Positions 62,274 through 64,000 of a stretch of DNA of 64,000 bases are shown piece by piece. The stretch's first letter is position 1, and each line of letters begins with the position of its first letter. The translations under genes were made by a program, and so were the position numbers. This stretch comes from Candidatus Opimibacter skivensis (GTDB lineage Bacteria; Bacteroidota; Bacteroidia; Chitinophagales; Saprospiraceae): NCBI GenBank assembly GCA_016721905.1, contig JADKHH010000033.1:186001-250000 (forward strand), written 5' to 3'. The notes beneath the pieces were generated by a model. It did no database searches. It was not told where the DNA came from and saw only the letters and a program-made list of their open reading frames with translations.

Positions 62274-63005
62274 ATGTATTTAACCATCGATGCCGGAAAC
62301 ACCAGAACAAAAGCTGTTGTCTATGATACAGCTGGTTTGGCGTTGGATAGCATCACAGCAGAAGGAAATGAACTGGCACCCATCAAGGAATTAGTCCGGG
62401 GGAATCGTATTGAGCATGTCATCGTATCCACTACAGGGATCAGGGAATGGAAACTTTCCGACCTCGGCATTAAGGGAAAAAATATCGAACTCAATCATGA
62501 GGTGCCTTTGCCTATCCGTATAGTATACAGCACTCCGGAGACCTTGGGCCAGGACAGGATAGCTGCGGCGTGCGGTGCTCAAGCCAATTACCCTGGTAAG
62601 AATTGTCTTGTCATCAGTGCGGGCACCTGCATGACTATGGATATGCTGCTAGGATCAGGCGTTTACCTGGGAGGCAATATTGCGCCGGGCTTGCGAATGC
62701 GGCTTCAAGCTATGCATGAGTATACCGCTAAGCTTCCCCTCGTCGAACCGGGTCATCCCGATCTCGCTTTTGGAGACTCCACCGTGCATGCCATGCAAAA
62801 TGGAGCGGGTCTGGGGATGGTCATGGAAATAGAAGGAATTTTTCAGCGCGCCAAAAATGCTTTTGGAGAGGTTTTGATCGTTATGACCGGAGGAGATGCA
62901 GTCTTCTTGGCTGATAGGATAGAAAGTCAGATATTTGTCGCACCCGAACTGGTCACACAAGGCCTTTTCCAAATCGTAGCTTTTAATGTTAAAACCACTT
63001 ACTAA
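62274..63005 (+). CDS. coaX: Type III pantothenate kinase
   Basis: First step of CoA synthesis. The 243 residues have the ASKHA phosphate motifs of CoaX: TIDAGNTRTKAVVYD (~3-17), SAGTCMTMDML (~112-122) and GGNIAPGLRMRLQAMHEYTA KLP. The start MYLTIDAGNT follows a stretch of CATTTTTCACTTTT phrase repeats. It overlaps the next gene by 20 bp. Confidence 0.96.
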   Translation: MYLTIDAGNTRTKAVVYDTAGLALDSITAEGNELAPIKELVRGNRIEHVIVSTTGIREWKLSDLGIKGKNIELNHEVPLPIRIVYSTPETLGQDRIAAACGAQANYPGKNCLVISAGTCMTMDMLLGSGVYLGGNIAPGLRMRLQAMHEYTAKLPLVEPGHPDLAFGDSTVHAMQNGAGLGMVMEIEGIFQRAKNAFGEVLIVMTGGDAVFLADRIESQIFVAPELVTQGLFQIVAFNVKTTY

Positions 63006-64000
63006 GTACCTGTTAATCTGCATATTAATTACAAATGTAACAGGACTTGCCCTGGCGCAACCCAAGGATAATTCACCTTTTTCTCAGTTCGGTTTGGGGG
63101 AATTTATTGACAGCGACATGCCCAGCAGCCATGCAATGGGCGGTTTGGGATCAGTATACCACGATTTTTTCGAGGCAAATCTTGAAAATCCGGCCTCCCT
63201 CGGTTACCTCCAGTACACCAGCCTTCAGCTAGGCTTCATGGTCAAACGCTCCAACTACACCCGTGTCGACGACAAGCAAACGATCTGGAATGGCAATACC
63301 AATCACTTCAGTCTGAATATTCCCATTATCAATCCGTTGAATGAAGCGCTGGAGCGCAGGGAATCTGAGTTTTCATGGGCTACCAGTTTTTCACTCAGGC
63401 CTTTCACCCAGGTAGGATACAATGTCAGTATCGATGATGAAATTGATTCTATCGGTACCGTACAAAGTAATTTCAGAGGATGGGGCGGGATTTACAACAT
63501 CAACTGGGGCAATGGTTTCAAGTACAAAAACTTTGCCGCAGGCATCAACCTTGGCCTCCTTCGCGGCCAGCAGGTATACGAGAGTCAGACCTATTTTGCA
63601 GACCTCAGTAATGCATATGACGACATTTTCCAGTCTACGATTGCCTACAAGGGTTTTCAATATAGAGTCGGTTTGATTTATGAGCAACCATTGGATCTCA
63701 ACGCTGCCAGAGGCGAAGATGATAAACCATCTAAACTCTTATCAGCAGGGTTCTTTGTCAGTGGTCAAAGTAATTTCAATACCAAATCAGATGTCTTAAA
63801 AGTGGCAGTCAATTCGCTGACCAGTGATGTTGACACTTCAGTTTATGTGCAGGACAATCCTGGAACGGGCATAATGCCTGGAGCCTGGGGCTTTGGATTG
63901 ATGTACCGCCATGCCGCTGATTTCAGGGTTGGCATTGATTACCAGGCCAACAAATGGAGCCTGTACGAAAACGAAGCAAGGCCTTATACCATGATGGATA
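62986..64000 (+). CDS. Outer-membrane protein, N-terminal part (runs out of the window)
   Basis: The frame opens with ATG at 62986, inside the end of coaX, and stays open to the last base, giving 338 residues. MLKPLTKYLLICILITNVTG LALA is a signal peptide; the mature start QPKDNSPFSQFGLGEFID matches the DNSPYSRFGLGDL-type N-terminus of Bacteroidota outer-membrane proteins, and the aromatic, alternating strands (FAAGINLGLLRGQQVYESQT; FQYRVGLIYEQP) indicate a beta-barrel. The order coaX, this gene, then lptC is common in the phylum. Function is unknown. Confidence 0.9.
   Translation, partial: MLKPLTKYLLICILITNVTGLALAQPKDNSPFSQFGLGEFIDSDMPSSHAMGGLGSVYHDFFEANLENPASLGYLQYTSLQLGFMVKRSNYTRVDDKQTIWNGNTNHFSLNIPIINPLNEALERRESEFSWATSFSLRPFTQVGYNVSIDDEIDSIGTVQSNFRGWGGIYNINWGNGFKYKNFAAGINLGLLRGQQVYESQTYFADLSNAYDDIFQSTIAYKGFQYRVGLIYEQPLDLNAARGEDDKPSKLLSAGFFVSGQSNFNTKSDVLKVAVNSLTSDVDTSVYVQDNPGTGIMPGAWGFGLMYRHAADFRVGIDYQANKWSLYENEARPYTMMD

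Overview
The window is a chromosomal segment of a Bacteroidota bacterium, most likely of the Saprospiria/Chitinophagia side of the phylum. The evidence is: -7 promoter boxes of the TAnnTTTG type, many large secreted proteins with Gly/Asn-rich repeats and type IX secretion (T9SS) C-terminal sorting domains, a Bacteroidota-style HisS, a GlgB, and the coaX / outer-membrane-protein gene order. No rRNA, CRISPR array, transposase or integrase was found.

Layout. 1-5.5 kb: the end of a secreted beta-helix protein, a 27-bp tandem repeat running into a 72-bp perfect palindrome, hisS and pheS, then an O-antigen-ligase-like membrane protein. 5.9-17.4 kb: a UvrD-like helicase fused to a RecB/AddB-type nuclease, glgB with a Lys-rich tail, an acetyltransferase, a secreted protein of unknown function, a secreted sugar dehydrogenase-like protein and uppP. 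17.6-40.2 kb: an unbroken minus-strand block with a LytTR regulator, a ~3,600-residue beta-helix protein, a degenerate sensor kinase, a NarL-type response regulator, a propeller-type sensor kinase and a ~2,000-residue surface protein with YadA-head and MopE-like parts. The two giant genes share an upstream 20-bp motif at the same distance from a -7 box. The block is flanked by a direct repeat of the 3' end of uppP. 40.4-47.2 kb: small and large secreted proteins. 47.7-48.2 kb: tRNA-Lys(CTT) between two tRNA-like copies with an intron-sized insertion in the anticodon loop. 48.5-51.3 kb: an ECF42-type sigma factor module (VOC protein, DGPF/YCII protein, sigma factor). 51.3-54.3 kb: TetR regulator divergent from a SulP transporter plus carbonic anhydrase. 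54.5-64 kb: CHAD protein, bacilliredoxin, murQ, an adhesin-like DUF2807 protein, rhomboid protease, tdk, purH, coaX and a partial outer-membrane protein.

Two general properties matter. First, at least seven frame breaks were found, including one in the essential gene pheS. Four are one-base changes in short A/T runs, which points to residual assembly errors more than to gene decay, so the split genes (giant beta-helix, YadA/MopE-like protein, BNR/SBBP protein, sorbosone-dehydrogenase-like protein) are probably intact in the organism. Second, most intergenic spaces carry short imperfect phrase repeats, each spacer with its own phrase, plus several dispersed families, including a ~100-bp two-hairpin element in four copies whose stems show paired base changes.

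Strongest candidates for something undescribed: the uppP-flanked 23-kb block with its shared promoter motif and pseudokinase; the two-hairpin repeat; the intron-like tRNA copies; and the ECF sigma gene that starts three bases after an intrinsic terminator.
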